Shown piece after piece: positions 48,433 through 57,133 of a stretch of 64,000 bases of DNA; position 1 is the first letter of the stretch, and the number at the start of each line of letters is the position of its first letter. The notes under the pieces are model-generated. The model saw only the letters and a list, made by a program, of their open reading frames with translations. It ran no database searches and was not told the origin of the DNA. Made by a program: the position numbers and the translations under genes. This DNA is from Candidatus Binataceae bacterium (lineage in GTDB: Bacteria; Desulfobacterota; Binatia; Binatales; Binataceae), in contig DASRHP010000006.1 in NCBI GenBank assembly GCA_035650475.1, positions 248,001 to 312,000 on the forward strand. The letters run 5' to 3'.

Positions 48433-51393
48433 ATGTCCGAGCAAGTATCGCTGCCGCCCGAACTCGGCGGACTCGCCGCGCAACTGGCGCGCCTCCTCGG
48501 CGAGGCGGGGCTGGCCGCAGCCGCCGGCGCCGCGGTGGCCGCGCACGCGCCCGACGAGCGGCTTGCGCTGGCCGCGATGCTCAAGCTGGGCGAGGAGTCG
48601 CCCGCCGCCTTGCGCGAGGCGCTCGCCGATTCCGCGCTCGCCGCCGATTTGGCGCGATGCGTCGGTGGTTCGGAGGTAGTGGCGCAGGGGTTGGGCACGA
48701 TGGGTCCCGGATGGCTGGAGTTCTTTCGCGCCGCGCGTGCCGCCTCGGCGCACTCGCTCGCCGCCGCGACGCACTTCAGCGCCAGCCCAAGCGCCGATCG
48801 GCGCGAGGCGGCGCGCCGGCTCGGCGAATTCAAGCGCCGGCTCTTCCTGCAAATCGCGATCGCCGATCTGACGCGCCGGCTCGACGTTGCCGCCACGATG
48901 GAGGCGATGTCGCGGCTGGCCGCCGAATGCGCCGGTGCTGCGCTCGAATGCGCCCGCTTGATCCTCGGAAAGCGGGCGCCGTTGGCGGGCCGGTTTTGCG
49001 TGCTCGCGATGGGCAAGCTGGGAGCGCGCGAGCTTAACCTCAGCTCTGACATCGACCTCATCTACGTCTTCGATGGCCCCGAGGGGGAGACCGAGGCGGC
49101 CACGCGGCTGGGCGAGGTGCTGACCGAGCTGCTGTCGGGCGAATGCTTTCGCGTCGACCTGCGGCTGCGTCCGGGCGGGCGCAACTCGCCGCTGGTCACA
49201 TCCTTTCTGGGCGCGCTCGGCTTCTATCAGAACTTCGGCCAGACCTGGGAGCGCGCGGCGCTGTTGCGCGCGCGTCCGTTGGCCGGCGCGCTGGAGGTGG
49301 GCGAGCGGCTGCTCGGCGAGCTCGGCCATTGCGTGTATCGTCGCTTCCTTGACTTCGACACGTTGCGCCAGTTGCGCGCGATGAAGTATCAGATCGAGCG
49401 CGAGCTGCGCGCGCCCGACCTCGTCTCGCGCAACATCAAGCTCGGCTACGGCGGGATCCGCGAGCTCGAGTTCGTCGTCCAGGCGCTGATCTTGGTATGG
49501 GGCGGCCGCGACCCGCGCCTGCGTACCGTGCGCACGCTCGACGCGCTCGAGCGCCTGGGTGCGCTGGGCTATCTCGATGCCGCCCGCGCGCGCGAGCTGG
49601 CGGCCGCCTACCTGTTTCTGCGCGACGTCGAGCACAAGCTCCAGGTCGTGGCGGAGCGCCAGACCCATGTCCTGCCCGTGGACGAGGCCGCGCGGCGCGC
49701 TTTGGCGGCGCGGATGGGCTTCGGTAAGGACGCGGGCGCGCTCGCGCGTCTGGAGGCCGAGCTTGCGCGCCATCGCGAGCTGGTCGCGGCGCAGTTCCGC
49801 GAGATGCTCGGCGGGGCCGAAGATCGCGCGGGGCACGCCGCCTCGGAAGAGGCCGAGCGCGCATGGCGTGCGGCGCTTGATCCGCGCGCGGCGGCGCCGG
49901 CGCTGGCCGCGATGGGGTTTGCGCGGCCCGAGGAAAGCGCGGGCCATCTGATGCTGCTCGCGCGCGGCCCCGAGCATGCGCTCGCGATCGCCTCGCCGCG
50001 CCGGCGTGAGCTACTTGAACGGCTCGGGCCGTTGCTGCTCGACGAGATCCGCGGACTTGCCGATCCCGACCTTGCGCTGATGAACCTTGCCGCGTTCATC
50101 GCGGCGATCGGCGCGCGCACTTCCTTTTTGGATCTGCTCGAACAGCATCCCGCGACCCGCCGCGTGGTGCTGAGCCTGTTCGCTTCCAGCGCATACCTCT
50201 CGACCGTCTTCATCCGCCATCCCGACATGCTCGACACCCTGGTGCGCTCCGACCTCGCACGCCCGCGCCGCGCCCGCGAGGAGCTCGAGGAGGAGCTGCG
50301 CGGGCTGGTGGTGGCGAGCCCGGATCTCGAAAGCCGGCTCGACGCAATCCGCGCCTTTCGCCATCAGGAGTTTCTGCGCATCGCGATCGCCGACCTCGCG
50401 GGCGACCTCGACGCCGACGCCGTGCAGGCGGAGCTGGGCGTGCTGGCCGAAGTCGTGGCGCGGCGCGCGCTCGCGCTGGCGCGCGCGGAAGTCGGCGCGC
50501 ACGTCGCGATCCCGTCCACGCTGGAGTTGGTGGCGGTCGCGATGGGCCGGCTGGGGGCGGGCGAGATGTCCTACAACTCCGACCTCGATCTGATTTTCGT
50601 CTATCACGACCGCGGCGAGGTCGCCGAGGGCAGCCGGGTCGCGGCGTCGAAGATCGTGCAGCGCATGATCGCGGTGCTCGAAGCGCGCACGCGCGAGGGC
50701 TACGCTTACAAGATCGATTTGCGGCTGCGCCCATCGGGCAATGCTGGCCCGCTGGTCGCCTCGCTCGACGGCTTCCGCGAGTACCATCGCACTAGCTCCG
50801 CCGTATGGGAGCGCCAGGCGCTGGTGCGCGCGCGGGTGATCGCGGGCGAGCCCGAGCTCGCCGCCGAGGTCGAGGCGGCGCGCCGCGAGTTCGTCTTCGG
50901 CCGCGGGCTGAACGCCGCCGAGGTGGGCGAAATCGCCACGATGCGCGCGCGGATCGAGCGCGAGCTCGGCGCCGACGGCCGCGACCGCATCAACATCAAG
51001 CAGGGCCGCGGCGGGCTGGTCGACGTCGAGTTTCTGACCCAGATGATGGCGCTGCGCTACGGGCATCGCTATCCCGAGCTGGCCTCGCGCGCGACGGTCG
51101 AGCTGATCCGCGGGATCGGCGCGTGCGGGCTGCTCGATCGTGCGGCGGCGGCGCAGCTCGAAACGGATTACCGCTTCCTCTCGCTTTTGGAGAACCGGCT
51201 GCGGATCGAGACCGACCAGCCCGCCTGGGCGTTCGCGATTGACACCGAGAGCCTGCGCCATCTGGCGCATCGGATGGGCTACGAAGGCGAGGGCGGGGCG
51301 GCGCGCCTGCTCGCTGAGGTCGAGTTCTGCCGCACGCGCATCCGCGCGATCTTCGACGAATGCTTCCGCATCGAGCAATCACGCGAAGGGTGA
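48433..51393 (+). CDS. glnE: Bifunctional glutamine synthetase adenylyltransferase/deadenylase
   Basis: This 986-residue enzyme adds and removes AMP on a tyrosine of glutamine synthetase according to nitrogen status signalled by PII. Two nucleotidyltransferase domains are visible. GKLGARELNLSSDIDLIYVF near residue 205 is the deadenylylating half. MGRLGAGEMSYNSDLDLIFVYHDRG near 716 is the adenylylating half. Each carries the G-S-D-x-D-type metal motif, and helical linkers with NIKLGYGGIRELEFVVQ and NIKQGRGGLVDVEFLTQMM follow. Length is typical. It ends 42 bases before the convergent TonB receptor. Confidence 0.96.
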   Translation: MSEQVSLPPELGGLAAQLARLLGEAGLAAAAGAAVAAHAPDERLALAAMLKLGEESPAALREALADSALAADLARCVGGSEVVAQGLGTMGPGWLEFFRAARAASAHSLAAATHFSASPSADRREAARRLGEFKRRLFLQIAIADLTRRLDVAATMEAMSRLAAECAGAALECARLILGKRAPLAGRFCVLAMGKLGARELNLSSDIDLIYVFDGPEGETEAATRLGEVLTELLSGECFRVDLRLRPGGRNSPLVTSFLGALGFYQNFGQTWERAALLRARPLAGALEVGERLLGELGHCVYRRFLDFDTLRQLRAMKYQIERELRAPDLVSRNIKLGYGGIRELEFVVQALILVWGGRDPRLRTVRTLDALERLGALGYLDAARARELAAAYLFLRDVEHKLQVVAERQTHVLPVDEAARRALAARMGFGKDAGALARLEAELARHRELVAAQFREMLGGAEDRAGHAASEEAERAWRAALDPRAAAPALAAMGFARPEESAGHLMLLARGPEHALAIASPRRRELLERLGPLLLDEIRGLADPDLALMNLAAFIAAIGARTSFLDLLEQHPATRRVVLSLFASSAYLSTVFIRHPDMLDTLVRSDLARPRRAREELEEELRGLVVASPDLESRLDAIRAFRHQEFLRIAIADLAGDLDADAVQAELGVLAEVVARRALALARAEVGAHVAIPSTLELVAVAMGRLGAGEMSYNSDLDLIFVYHDRGEVAEGSRVAASKIVQRMIAVLEARTREGYAYKIDLRLRPSGNAGPLVASLDGFREYHRTSSAVWERQALVRARVIAGEPELAAEVEAARREFVFGRGLNAAEVGEIATMRARIERELGADGRDRINIKQGRGGLVDVEFLTQMMALRYGHRYPELASRATVELIRGIGACGLLDRAAAAQLETDYRFLSLLENRLRIETDQPAWAFAIDTESLRHLAHRMGYEGEGGAARLLAEVEFCRTRIRAIFDECFRIEQSREG

Positions 51394-51435
51394 GCTCGCC
51401 GCGCGGCGCCCTCCGGCCTCGTGTTCCAGACCGAA

Positions 51436-53538
51436 TCAGAAACTCAGCTTCACGCCGGCGACGAAGTTGACCGGCGGCGACGGGAAGCCCATCACCTCGG
51501 CGTAGTGGCGGTCGAGCAGGTTCATCACCCGCGCGTACACCTGCTCGTCGCGCAGACCTCCCCAGCGCAGTCCCGGATCGTAGCTGACCGTCAGATCGAA
51601 GCGGTTGTAGGCGGCGTGGTTCTGAATCGCCGAGGTCGTCGGGTTGATGTCGTCGCGATCGCCAACGAAGTAGTAGGCGAGATTGGCGGTGACCGCGTCG
51701 TCGGGGCGCCATAGCGCCTTGCGCGCGTATGCGAGCAGCGCGAAGGCCGAGTACTTGGGCACCCGGATCGGCCGGATGTTAGGCGCCGGCGCGACGTGGG
51801 TCTGGTCGAGGAACGTCAGGTTGCCGCTGAACTTGAGCCCGCGCGCAAGTTGGAGCGCGGGCACGAACTCCACTCCCTGCGTATCGACGCGGCCCGCGTT
51901 TTCCGCCTCCACGCACCCGGGAAACGTCGTGCACGGCGCGGCCACGATCAGCCCGTGCACGCGGCGCGAGAAGTAGGTAGCGGTGAGGCTCGCGGTCTCG
52001 CCGAAGCGTTTGGTGATCCCACCGTCGTACTCGCTGGAGATCTCCGGCCGCAGGTCGGGGTTGCCAAAATCGGGGAAGTACAGCTCGTTGAAGGCGGGCG
52101 CGCGGAAGCCCTCGCTGTAGCTGCCGCGCAGGGTCAGCCCCCAACGGTCGAGCGGGATCGCGACGGTCCACGCCGGGCTCATCTCTTCGCCGAACTGGCT
52201 GTTGCCGTCCACCCGCAGCCCGCCGGTCATCAGCAGCCAACCGTCGAACAGCCGCCCTTCCTGTTCCAAATACCCTGCGTACTCCTGGCGACGAGCGTGA
52301 AAGGCGGTGAAGAACTGCATCGGCGGCTCGGTGGTGTCGAAGAGATGAGCCGAGCGCACCCAGCGGTCCTTAAAGTCGAAGCCGGCGAGCGAGCGAAAGC
52401 CCTCGCCCCATCGGTAATGCAGCTCCATGTTGGTGCCGCGGGTTTCGTCCGGGATACGGTCGCGCTCGAAGTTCGGATTGGCGGGGTAGGGGGTGTCGTT
52501 GATGCGCTGATCGTTGCGCACGAAGAAGACGTTCATGCGCCCGTCGATCCGGTCGCTGAACCTGTGCGTGATCACGCCATTGTAGAGCATGAACTCGTTG
52601 CGCTCGTGCGCGTTGGGATCGACCGGGGTGAGAAAGTTGGAGAAATCCACCAGGCTGATGTTGGCGCGCATGTAGCGCGCAAAGCCGGTCAGCGTGGTGT
52701 CTTCGTCGAGATGGTAATCCAGACGCGCAACCCCGGCGAGGTTATCAAAGCTGTCGTTGCGCGGGCGGAAGCCGGAGGTCGAAAAGTACGAAAGCGAACC
52801 CGCATAGGCGAGCCGCCCCTCGGCCCCGTCCACGCTCAGCGCCTGGCGCTGGGTCGCGCGATTGCCGCCCTCGCCGTCGTAGGTCAGCTTAAGCGGCCCG
52901 CTGCCCTCGCGCGTGATGAAATTGACCACGCCGCCGATCGCTGAGGAGCCGTAGAGCGCGCCGCCCGCGCCGCGCACCACCTCGATCCGGTCGAGGCCGT
53001 CGTTGGTAAGGTCGGAAACGTCGAAGCCGCCGGTGGCGCCGCTGTTGACCGCTACACCGTCGATCAGGATAAGCGTCTGCGCGGCGGTCGAGCCGCGGAT
53101 TGTGATGTCGGTCTGGCTGCCCGGCGAGCCGCTCTGGATCACCTGCACCCCGGGCACCTGACGCAGCGCGTCGCCCGCGGAGTTGATGTGCTGCTGCTGG
53201 ATCTGCTGCGCGCCGACGACGCTGGCGGTAGTGCCGATGTCTTCCAGCGGCTGCTCCATCCGGGTCGCGGTCACGATGAAGACCATCCGGGGCAGCTTCT
53301 TGCGCTGCGGCTTGGATTTCGCCTGCGCGCCATGTGCCGCCGGCGCGGTCGGCGACGACGACGTGGGCTGCGAGGACTGGTTTGCAGGTGACGCCGGCGC
53401 AGCTTGCCTGGTGCGCTGCGCCGATTGCGTCGAAGCCGCCGGCGTCGCCGCGGCTTCGGCGCGCGCGCGGCGCGCTTTCGCTAGCGTCGCAAGAAGGAAA
53501 AGTGTCAGGACCGATCCGGCAACGAGCGCTCGTCTCAT
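51436..53538 (-). CDS. btuB: TonB-dependent outer-membrane receptor, probably for cobalamin
   Basis: This 700-residue protein has a signal peptide, then a low-complexity Ala/Ser/Pro region (residues 28-75). The plug domain reads ITATRMEQPLEDIG-like (VTATRMEQPLEDIGTTASVV) with DALRQVPGVQVIQSG, TDITIRGSTAAQTLILIDGV and GGALYGSSAIGGVVNFITREGS. A 22-strand barrel follows and ends in aromatic residue F within GVKLSF. The start is ATG 53538 with GGGAGG upstream. A cobalamin riboswitch precedes it on the same strand and cob genes lie next door. B12 or a related corrinoid is therefore the likely ligand, and expression should drop when B12 is plentiful. Confidence 0.9.
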   Translation of the reverse strand: MRRALVAGSVLTLFLLATLAKARRARAEAAATPAASTQSAQRTRQAAPASPANQSSQPTSSSPTAPAAHGAQAKSKPQRKKLPRMVFIVTATRMEQPLEDIGTTASVVGAQQIQQQHINSAGDALRQVPGVQVIQSGSPGSQTDITIRGSTAAQTLILIDGVAVNSGATGGFDVSDLTNDGLDRIEVVRGAGGALYGSSAIGGVVNFITREGSGPLKLTYDGEGGNRATQRQALSVDGAEGRLAYAGSLSYFSTSGFRPRNDSFDNLAGVARLDYHLDEDTTLTGFARYMRANISLVDFSNFLTPVDPNAHERNEFMLYNGVITHRFSDRIDGRMNVFFVRNDQRINDTPYPANPNFERDRIPDETRGTNMELHYRWGEGFRSLAGFDFKDRWVRSAHLFDTTEPPMQFFTAFHARRQEYAGYLEQEGRLFDGWLLMTGGLRVDGNSQFGEEMSPAWTVAIPLDRWGLTLRGSYSEGFRAPAFNELYFPDFGNPDLRPEISSEYDGGITKRFGETASLTATYFSRRVHGLIVAAPCTTFPGCVEAENAGRVDTQGVEFVPALQLARGLKFSGNLTFLDQTHVAPAPNIRPIRVPKYSAFALLAYARKALWRPDDAVTANLAYYFVGDRDDINPTTSAIQNHAAYNRFDLTVSYDPGLRWGGLRDEQVYARVMNLLDRHYAEVMGFPSPPVNFVAGVKLSF

Positions 53539-53603
53539 AGCCTCCCTCGAGCTATGCGCCCGCCTGCCTGCGCGCGGCGACGAGGCTCAAGAGCTACGGC
53601 TGG

Positions 53604-53655
53604 CTCCCTAAGCGGGAGTGACGAGGCGTCCCGAGCCGCTTTCCCCGCGGAAAGC
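53604..53655 (-). promoter_or_regulatory. Candidate expression-platform hairpins of the cobalamin riboswitch
   Basis: Two short stems lie between the riboswitch and the receptor start. One pairs GCTTTCC with GGAAAGC around a GCGG loop (53638-53655), and the other pairs CTCCC with GGGAG (53604-53618). No T run follows, so control of translation or factor-dependent termination is more likely than intrinsic termination. Confidence 0.4.
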
Positions 53656-53664
53656 AGACGGCGT

Positions 53665-53812
53665 GTATTCGCCCGGCCGGTCTCCTGGCTTGGGGATCGT
53701 CCGCGGACCCGCCTTCCCGCTCAAGCGGTGGCTTGGATGGGCCGTTGTCCCCCCGTACAGTTGCGGGGCAGCGCCGGACTCTAACCGGCTTCCCGGACAC
53801 CGGGCGTGCAAG
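53665..53812 (-). promoter_or_regulatory. Cobalamin riboswitch upstream of the TonB receptor
   Basis: Read on the minus strand, the segment contains the conserved elements in order. These are GCCCGGTGTCCGGGAA, CGGTTAGAGTCCGGCGCTGC with CCCCGCAACTGT, and, about 95 bases later, the B12 box AAGCCAGGAGACCGGC followed by CGGGCGAATAC. Stem arms around each block are intact. Adenosylcobalamin binding represses the downstream receptor gene. The same intergenic region faces the divergent cobU gene, which is not controlled by this strand. Boundaries are approximate. Confidence 0.95.
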
Positions 53813-53912
53813 ACTGATATGCTTTTGCGCGCGGACAGTCAATGAGCAGCCGGTCCGGCTGCGAAGGTCGAGCAAAGACGTTGGTAGATTGAACGGCGCA
53901 CGAGAGGAGCGG

Positions 53913-54434
53913 ATGGGAGCGGTCACACTGATCACGGGTGGGGCGCGCAGCGGCAAGAGCGCGCACGCGCTGGCGCTCGCCGAGGCATCGGGCGCGGCGC
54001 GCCGCTTCTTCGTAGCGACTGCCGAGCCGCTTGACGACGAGATGCGCGAGCGCATCGCGCATCATCGCGCGCACCGTCCGACCGCGTTCGCTACCGTCGA
54101 AGAGCCGATCGCGATCGCCGCGGCGCTAGTCGCGCTGGAGGGGCGCGCCGACCTGGTGATCATCGATTGTGTGACGCTCTGGATTTCCAACCTGATGCTC
54201 GCCGGGCGCAGCGACGATGCGATAGCGGCCGAAGCGCGCGCATTGGCCGACGTGCTGGCCGCCGCCGGGTTCGAGAGCCTCGTGGTGAGCGGCGAGGTCG
54301 GCGCCGGGATCGTCCCGGAGAACGCGACGGCGCGCCGCTTTCGCGACCTGCTCGGATGGGCGAATCAGGCGGTGGCGCAGGTGGCGCAGCGGGTCGTGCT
54401 GATGGTCGCGGGTTGCCCGCTGCGCGTGAAATAA
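53913..54434 (+). CDS. cobU: Adenosylcobinamide kinase/adenosylcobinamide-phosphate guanylyltransferase
   Basis: This 173-residue enzyme phosphorylates adenosylcobinamide and then attaches GMP to give AdoCbi-GDP. P-loop ITGGARSGKSAHALALAE is near residue 6. HHRAHRP with the guanylylated histidine near 50, EEPIAIAAAL, VIIDCVTLWISNLM and VVSGEVGAGIVPENATARRFRDLLGWANQAVAQVA follow. All are signatures of CobU/CobP. The gene starts at ATG 53913 with a GAGAGGA site; a longer open frame upstream overlaps the riboswitch and is not used. Divergent from the B12 receptor; cobS and cobT lie convergent on the other strand. Confidence 0.95.
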   Translation: MGAVTLITGGARSGKSAHALALAEASGAARRFFVATAEPLDDEMRERIAHHRAHRPTAFATVEEPIAIAAALVALEGRADLVIIDCVTLWISNLMLAGRSDDAIAAEARALADVLAAAGFESLVVSGEVGAGIVPENATARRFRDLLGWANQAVAQVAQRVVLMVAGCPLRVK

Positions 54435-54554
54435 CCAAACCAGAATTCGGGCCTCCCTTCTTCTGGGGAGGACACACAGATCGCGCGCAGGCTTCAGCCT
54501 GCGCCACAGACAGAGGAACGCTGCGCTCCGAATCGAGCGGCGCGTTCCCTTGCA

Positions 54555-55328
54555 TCAGCGCGCCGCCATCGCGAGCAGCGCGGCGAGTTCGACCAGCTCG
54601 CCCGCCGCCCCGATCAGATCGCCCGTCACTCCGCCGAGCCATCGCCGGTACGCCGCGCGCAGCGTCGCGGCCAGCGTAAGCGCGGCCGCGCACGCCGCCA
54701 CCACCCGCCACGAAAGTATCGGCAGTGCGGCGAGCGCGACCGTGGCGCTGGCGAGCGCCAGATTGCGATCACCGCCGTCGCGCAGGATGGCGGTGCCCGC
54801 GCCCTCCGCGCGCAGGTATTCGATTCGCCAGCTCACCGCCGCCATCGCCCATCGCCCAAGCCCGGGCGCGATCCACAGTGCGGCCGCGCGGCGCGCCGCG
54901 CCGGCCTTGCAAATCGTCGCCAGTGCCACGATTTCGAGCGCGAGGAGGAGAACGATCGCGACCGCGCCGAAGCTGCCGATCCGGCTGTCGCGCATGACCG
55001 CGAGCGCGCGACGGCGATCCGCACGCGCGCCCAGTGCGTCGGCGGCGTCGGCGAGCGCGTCGAGATGGACCGCGCCAGTGAGCACGGTCAGCGAGAGCAC
55101 CACGAGCGCTGCGGAGAGCATGTCGCCAAACAGCGGAAGCAAGACAAAATCTTCGACGAGCAGCACGCCCCCGATGACGAAACCCACCAGCGGGAACCAT
55201 CCGAGCGAACCGGCAACCGCTTCAGGCTCGGCCGGAAAGCCCGCGAGCACCGGCAGGATAGTCAGGAAGCCCGCGGCGAGCCGCAGCTCGGCAAGCCATC
55301 CGGCGCCCCTCTCGCCGCGCAGCCTCAT
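54555..55328 (-). CDS. cobS: Adenosylcobinamide-GDP ribazoletransferase (cobalamin synthase)
   Basis: This 257-residue integral membrane enzyme joins AdoCbi-GDP and alpha-ribazole to form cobalamin. It reads LRLAAGFLTILPVLAGFP at the N-terminus, then SLGWFPLVGFVIGGVLLVEDFVLLPLF. VLTGAVHLDALADAADALGARADRRRALAVMRDSRIGSFGAVAIVLLLALEI follows, where D-x-x-D-A and M-R-D-S-R-I-G are family motifs. Five to seven helices are present. Its ATG overlaps the cobT stop by four bases (ATGA), so translation is coupled, with cobT first. Confidence 0.95.
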   Translation of the reverse strand: MRLRGERGAGWLAELRLAAGFLTILPVLAGFPAEPEAVAGSLGWFPLVGFVIGGVLLVEDFVLLPLFGDMLSAALVVLSLTVLTGAVHLDALADAADALGARADRRRALAVMRDSRIGSFGAVAIVLLLALEIVALATICKAGAARRAAALWIAPGLGRWAMAAVSWRIEYLRAEGAGTAILRDGGDRNLALASATVALAALPILSWRVVAACAAALTLAATLRAAYRRWLGGVTGDLIGAAGELVELAALLAMAAR

Positions 55329-56389
55329 CCGATCTTTTCGGAAACTCCCGCGCTCTCGAACGTCGCCATCTCGCGGTAGAGCGCAAGCGCTGACTCTATA
55401 ACGCTCATCGCCAGCGCGGCACCGGTGCCCTCACCCAGGCGCATCCCGAGATCGAGGATCGGCCGCACGCCCAGCCGCTCGAGCGCCAGCGCATGGCCGC
55501 CCTCGGCCGAGCGGTGACCGAAAAAGAGATGCGCGAGCAGGCCGGGACGCAGGCGTTCGGCCGCAGCCGCGGCGGCGGTGGCGATAAAGCCGTCAACCAC
55601 GACCGGCACGCGCCGCGCCGCGCCGCCCAGGCATACGCCGGCCATCGCCGCGATCTCAAAGCCGCCGAGGGTGGCGAGCGTCGCGAGCGGATCGGCAAGC
55701 GCGGTGCGATGGAGTTCGAGCGCGCGCGCTATCACTTCGAGCTTGCGGCGCATCCCGGGGTTGTCGAGCCCCGTGCCGCGGCCGGCGAGATGCGCGGGTG
55801 CAAGACCGGTCGCGGCCGCGAGCAGCGCGGCCGCCGCGGTGCTGTTCGCGATTCCCATCTCGCCGATTCCGATGAGCGTCGCACCGGCGGCGGCTGCCGC
55901 GTGGGCGGTTTCAATCCCGGCCTCCAGCGCGGCGCGCGCCTGCTCGGGCGACATCGCGGGCTCACGCGCGACGTTGCGCGTTCCCGCGGCGATTCGCCGG
56001 TAAAGTACGCCCGGCAGCGCCTCGGCCGTCGTATCGATCGCGACGCCGACGTCGACGATCCACAGGTGGTAGCCCAAGCGGCGGGCGAGCACGCTTATCG
56101 CGGCGCCGCCGCGCGCGATATTGCGCAGCATCTCGCCCGTCACCGCCTGCGGATAGGCGCTGACCCCCTCCTCGGCGACGCCGTGGTCGGCGACGAAGAC
56201 GGTGAGCGCGCCGCCGCCGAAGGCCGCCGTCGGGTCGCCGCGCACGGCGGCGTAGCGGCGCGCGATCGCCTCGAGATCGCCGAGGCTGCCGCGCGGTTTG
56301 GTAAGCGAATCGAGACGATGTGCGGCCTGGGCGGCCGCGGCCGCGTCGGGCGGCGCGATCGCGCCAATCGTCTGCTCCAGCAATCCCAT
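55325..56389 (-). CDS. cobT: Nicotinate-nucleotide:dimethylbenzimidazole phosphoribosyltransferase
   Basis: This 354-residue enzyme makes alpha-ribazole phosphate from dimethylbenzimidazole and nicotinate mononucleotide for the lower ligand of B12. Visible motifs are LDSLTKPRGSLGDLEAIARRYA near residue 28 and VFVADHGVAEEGVSAYPQAVTGEMLRNI near 65. GIGEMGIANSTAAAALLAAATG is near 160, and GMRLGEGTGAALAMSVIESAL near the C-terminus contains the catalytic glutamate region. ATG at 56389 is preferred over the upstream extension. First gene of the cobT-cobS pair. Confidence 0.95.
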   Translation of the reverse strand: MGLLEQTIGAIAPPDAAAAAQAAHRLDSLTKPRGSLGDLEAIARRYAAVRGDPTAAFGGGALTVFVADHGVAEEGVSAYPQAVTGEMLRNIARGGAAISVLARRLGYHLWIVDVGVAIDTTAEALPGVLYRRIAAGTRNVAREPAMSPEQARAALEAGIETAHAAAAAGATLIGIGEMGIANSTAAAALLAAATGLAPAHLAGRGTGLDNPGMRRKLEVIARALELHRTALADPLATLATLGGFEIAAMAGVCLGGAARRVPVVVDGFIATAAAAAAERLRPGLLAHLFFGHRSAEGGHALALERLGVRPILDLGMRLGEGTGAALAMSVIESALALYREMATFESAGVSEKIG

Positions 56390-56551
56390 TGCCTTCAAGT
56401 TACAGCGGCCGCCCGCGCCGAAGTCGCCGAACCGCACGAGCCCACCTACCGGCGACCCTGCCCCTCAGTACGCTGGAGCGGGCTTGGTTCCGGCTTGTTG
56501 GCATGCGGGCGTGCGCGGAAGCGGCGCGCGCCCGCACGCTGCTCGACGTGT

Positions 56552-57076
56552 CTAGGCGGCGGCCGCCTTGCGCGCTGCGTCCAGCGCGGCGTCGAAATTC
56601 GGCTGGTTGGCGACTTCCTTGACGTATTCCGCGTGGACGACGGTGTCGTTTTTGTCGAGCACGAAGACCGCGCGCCCAAGCAGGTGCAGCTCCTTTATCA
56701 GGTCGCCGTATTTCTGGCCGAATTCGGCTGCGCGCCAGTCGCTGGCCATCGTGACCTTGTCCACTCCCGCCGCGCCGCACCATCGCGCCTGCGCAAACGG
56801 CAGGTCCATCGAGATCGTCAGCACCGCCACGTCGCCCGGCAGCCTGGCGGCTTCCTCGTTGAAGCGGCGCGTCTCGGCATCGCATACGGGGGTATCGATC
56901 GACGGGATCGCGGCGATGATTTTGACCTTGCCCTTGAACTGATCGAGCGTCACCGGCGCCATCCCCTTGCCCACGGCGGTGAAGCTGGGCGCCTTCTGCC
57001 CGACCTTCAGCTCCGGACCAACCAGCGTCAGCGGATTGCCGCGCATCGTGACCGCGCCCTTGCGTTCTTCAGCCAT
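56552..57076 (-). CDS. tpx: Thiol peroxidase (Tpx-type peroxiredoxin)
   Basis: This 174-residue 2-Cys peroxiredoxin reduces hydroperoxides using thioredoxin. The peroxidatic cysteine is in PSIDTPVCDAETRRFNEEAARL near residue 63. The resolving cysteine is in DLPFAQARWCGAAGV near residue 97, and the D-T-P-V-C active site is canonical. N-terminal LVGPELKVGQKAPSFTAVGKG is typical. It is the last gene of a four-gene run (SDR, GST, selenoprotein, tpx), 57 bases after the selenoprotein stop, suggesting a shared response to oxidative or electrophile stress. Confidence 0.94.
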   Translation of the reverse strand: MAEERKGAVTMRGNPLTLVGPELKVGQKAPSFTAVGKGMAPVTLDQFKGKVKIIAAIPSIDTPVCDAETRRFNEEAARLPGDVAVLTISMDLPFAQARWCGAAGVDKVTMASDWRAAEFGQKYGDLIKELHLLGRAVFVLDKNDTVVHAEYVKEVANQPNFDAALDAARKAAAA

Positions 57077-57133
57077 CGTCAGTTCTCCCTTCCAGTGCCG
57101 GCCGCGGCGAGGCCTCGCGCGCGAACCGGCGTG

